The position numbers were made by a program, and so were the translations under genes. The notes under the pieces are model-generated. The model was given only the letters and a program-made list of their open reading frames with translations, was not told where the DNA came from and ran no database searches. A DNA stretch of 7,686 nt, taken from the NCBI GenBank assembly GCA_002730675.1, contig PCAV01000130.1, positions 1 to 7,686 of the forward strand, in the 5' to 3' direction. The stretch comes from Rhodospirillaceae bacterium (GTDB lineage: Bacteria > Pseudomonadota > Alphaproteobacteria > Thalassobaculales > Thalassobaculaceae). Below, piece after piece: positions 7,297-7,686 of this stretch (its first letter is position 1; each line of letters begins with the position of its first letter).

Positions 7297-7686
7297 CTAT
7301 TGCAGGCCGCCGGTCTCCCTCAGGAAGGCGACAAGCTCGTCGATCCCGTCATTCTTGCGCATTGAGCCGAAGATGAAGGGCCGGTCGCCGCGGCCGGCCA
7401 ATGTGTCGGCGCGCATCTGCTCGAGATCGACCTCGACATGCGGTGCCAGCTCGATCTTGTTGACGACCAGCATGTCCGATTTCAGCAGCGCGGGCCCTTT
7501 CTTGCGCGGGATATCGGCGCCCATGCAGACATCGATCACATAGATCGTCAGATCGACTAGCTCGGGACTGAAGGTAGCCGCCAGATTGTCGCCGCCTGAT
7601 TCAATCAGGATCAGTTCAAGGCCGGGCAGGGCCTGCTTCAGCTCCTCGATGGCGGCAAGATTGACCGAGGCGTCCTCGCGAATGGC
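7297..7686 (-). CDS. ureG: Urease accessory GTPase UreG, C-terminal part (5' end outside window)
   Basis: The - strand frame is open from the right edge to a TAG at 7299-7297, giving the last 129 of about 205 residues; the GTG at 7539 is internal. Family hallmarks are the run ESGGDNLAATFSPEL, then DLTIYVID, an IPRK segment and GDRPFIF near the end. UreG is a cytoplasmic SIMIBI-class GTPase that, with UreF, UreD/H and UreE, delivers nickel to urease. The P-loop and the Cys-Pro-His metal motif would be in the missing N-terminal part. Two departures from the usual sequence stand out: the guanine-specificity motif reads NKIE where NKxD is normal, and the preceding segment reads RKKGPALLKSD where RKGGPGITRSD is typical. 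G+C is about 55-70% in sampled lines, far above the neighbouring operon. Other urease genes would be expected beyond the right edge. Confidence 0.93.
   Translation of the reverse strand, partial: AIREDASVNLAAIEELKQALPGLELILIESGGDNLAATFSPELVDLTIYVIDVCMGADIPRKKGPALLKSDMLVVNKIELAPHVEVDLEQMRADTLAGRGDRPFIFGSMRKNDGIDELVAFLRETGGLQ

Noticed and set aside
7281..7300. Short direct repeat GCTAT at the composition junction as an attachment site
   Set aside because: Five bases is too short to distinguish from chance, and no integrase or tRNA is present in the window.
7537..7539. GTG as the start of a short 80-residue - strand gene
   Set aside because: The frame continues upstream to the window edge and encodes conserved UreG sequence, so this is an internal Val codon.
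1..7686. CRISPR array, tRNA, rRNA or insertion sequence
   Set aside because: No regularly spaced non-coding repeats, no RNA gene signatures and no transposase were found; the only regular repeats are the coding RTX units.

Overview
The window holds the 3' part of a type I secretion (T1SS) operon on the + strand and, facing it, the 3' part of a urease accessory gene (ureG) on the - strand. The machinery is typical of Gram-negative Pseudomonadota. The ureG fragment reads most like an alphaproteobacterial protein, but that lineage call is an inference from general appearance and is not firm.

Layout: (1) 1-1662, the last 553 codons of a secreted RTX (Gly/Asp-rich, calcium-binding) protein whose start lies outside the window; (2) 1662-3071, a TolC-like outer-membrane channel; (3) 3061-5319, a T1SS ABC transporter with a peptidase-like N-terminal domain lacking the catalytic cysteine, closest in appearance to the LssB/LapB type; (4) 5322-6677, a HlyD-family periplasmic adaptor with an unusual aromatic, basic N-terminal extension; (5) 6674-7219, an uncharacterised 181-residue protein; (6) 7220-7296, an AT-rich convergent intergenic gap with weak hairpins; (7) 7297-7686, the C-terminal 129 codons of UreG, running off the right edge.

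The five + strand genes are packed with 1-nt, 11-nt and 4-nt overlaps and one 2-nt gap. There is no room for internal promoters or terminators, so cargo and exporter are probably made from one transcript with translational coupling. Together, genes 1-4 form a complete cargo/export set: the ABC transporter and HlyD adaptor in the inner membrane engage the C-terminal signal of the RTX protein, and the TolC-like channel completes the passage to the outside. Gene 5 is the only member without an assigned role.

Base composition changes sharply at the gap. Hand counts of sample lines give roughly 45-50% G+C in the RTX-to-ABC part, 32-38% in the adaptor and the 181-residue gene, then 55-70% in ureG. 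This suggests an acquired secretion island abutting a native urease locus, or a misjoined contig. Nothing here is clearly a wholly new system. The most open questions are the 181-residue protein, the composition junction, the adaptor's N-terminus and a divergent GTPase motif in UreG.
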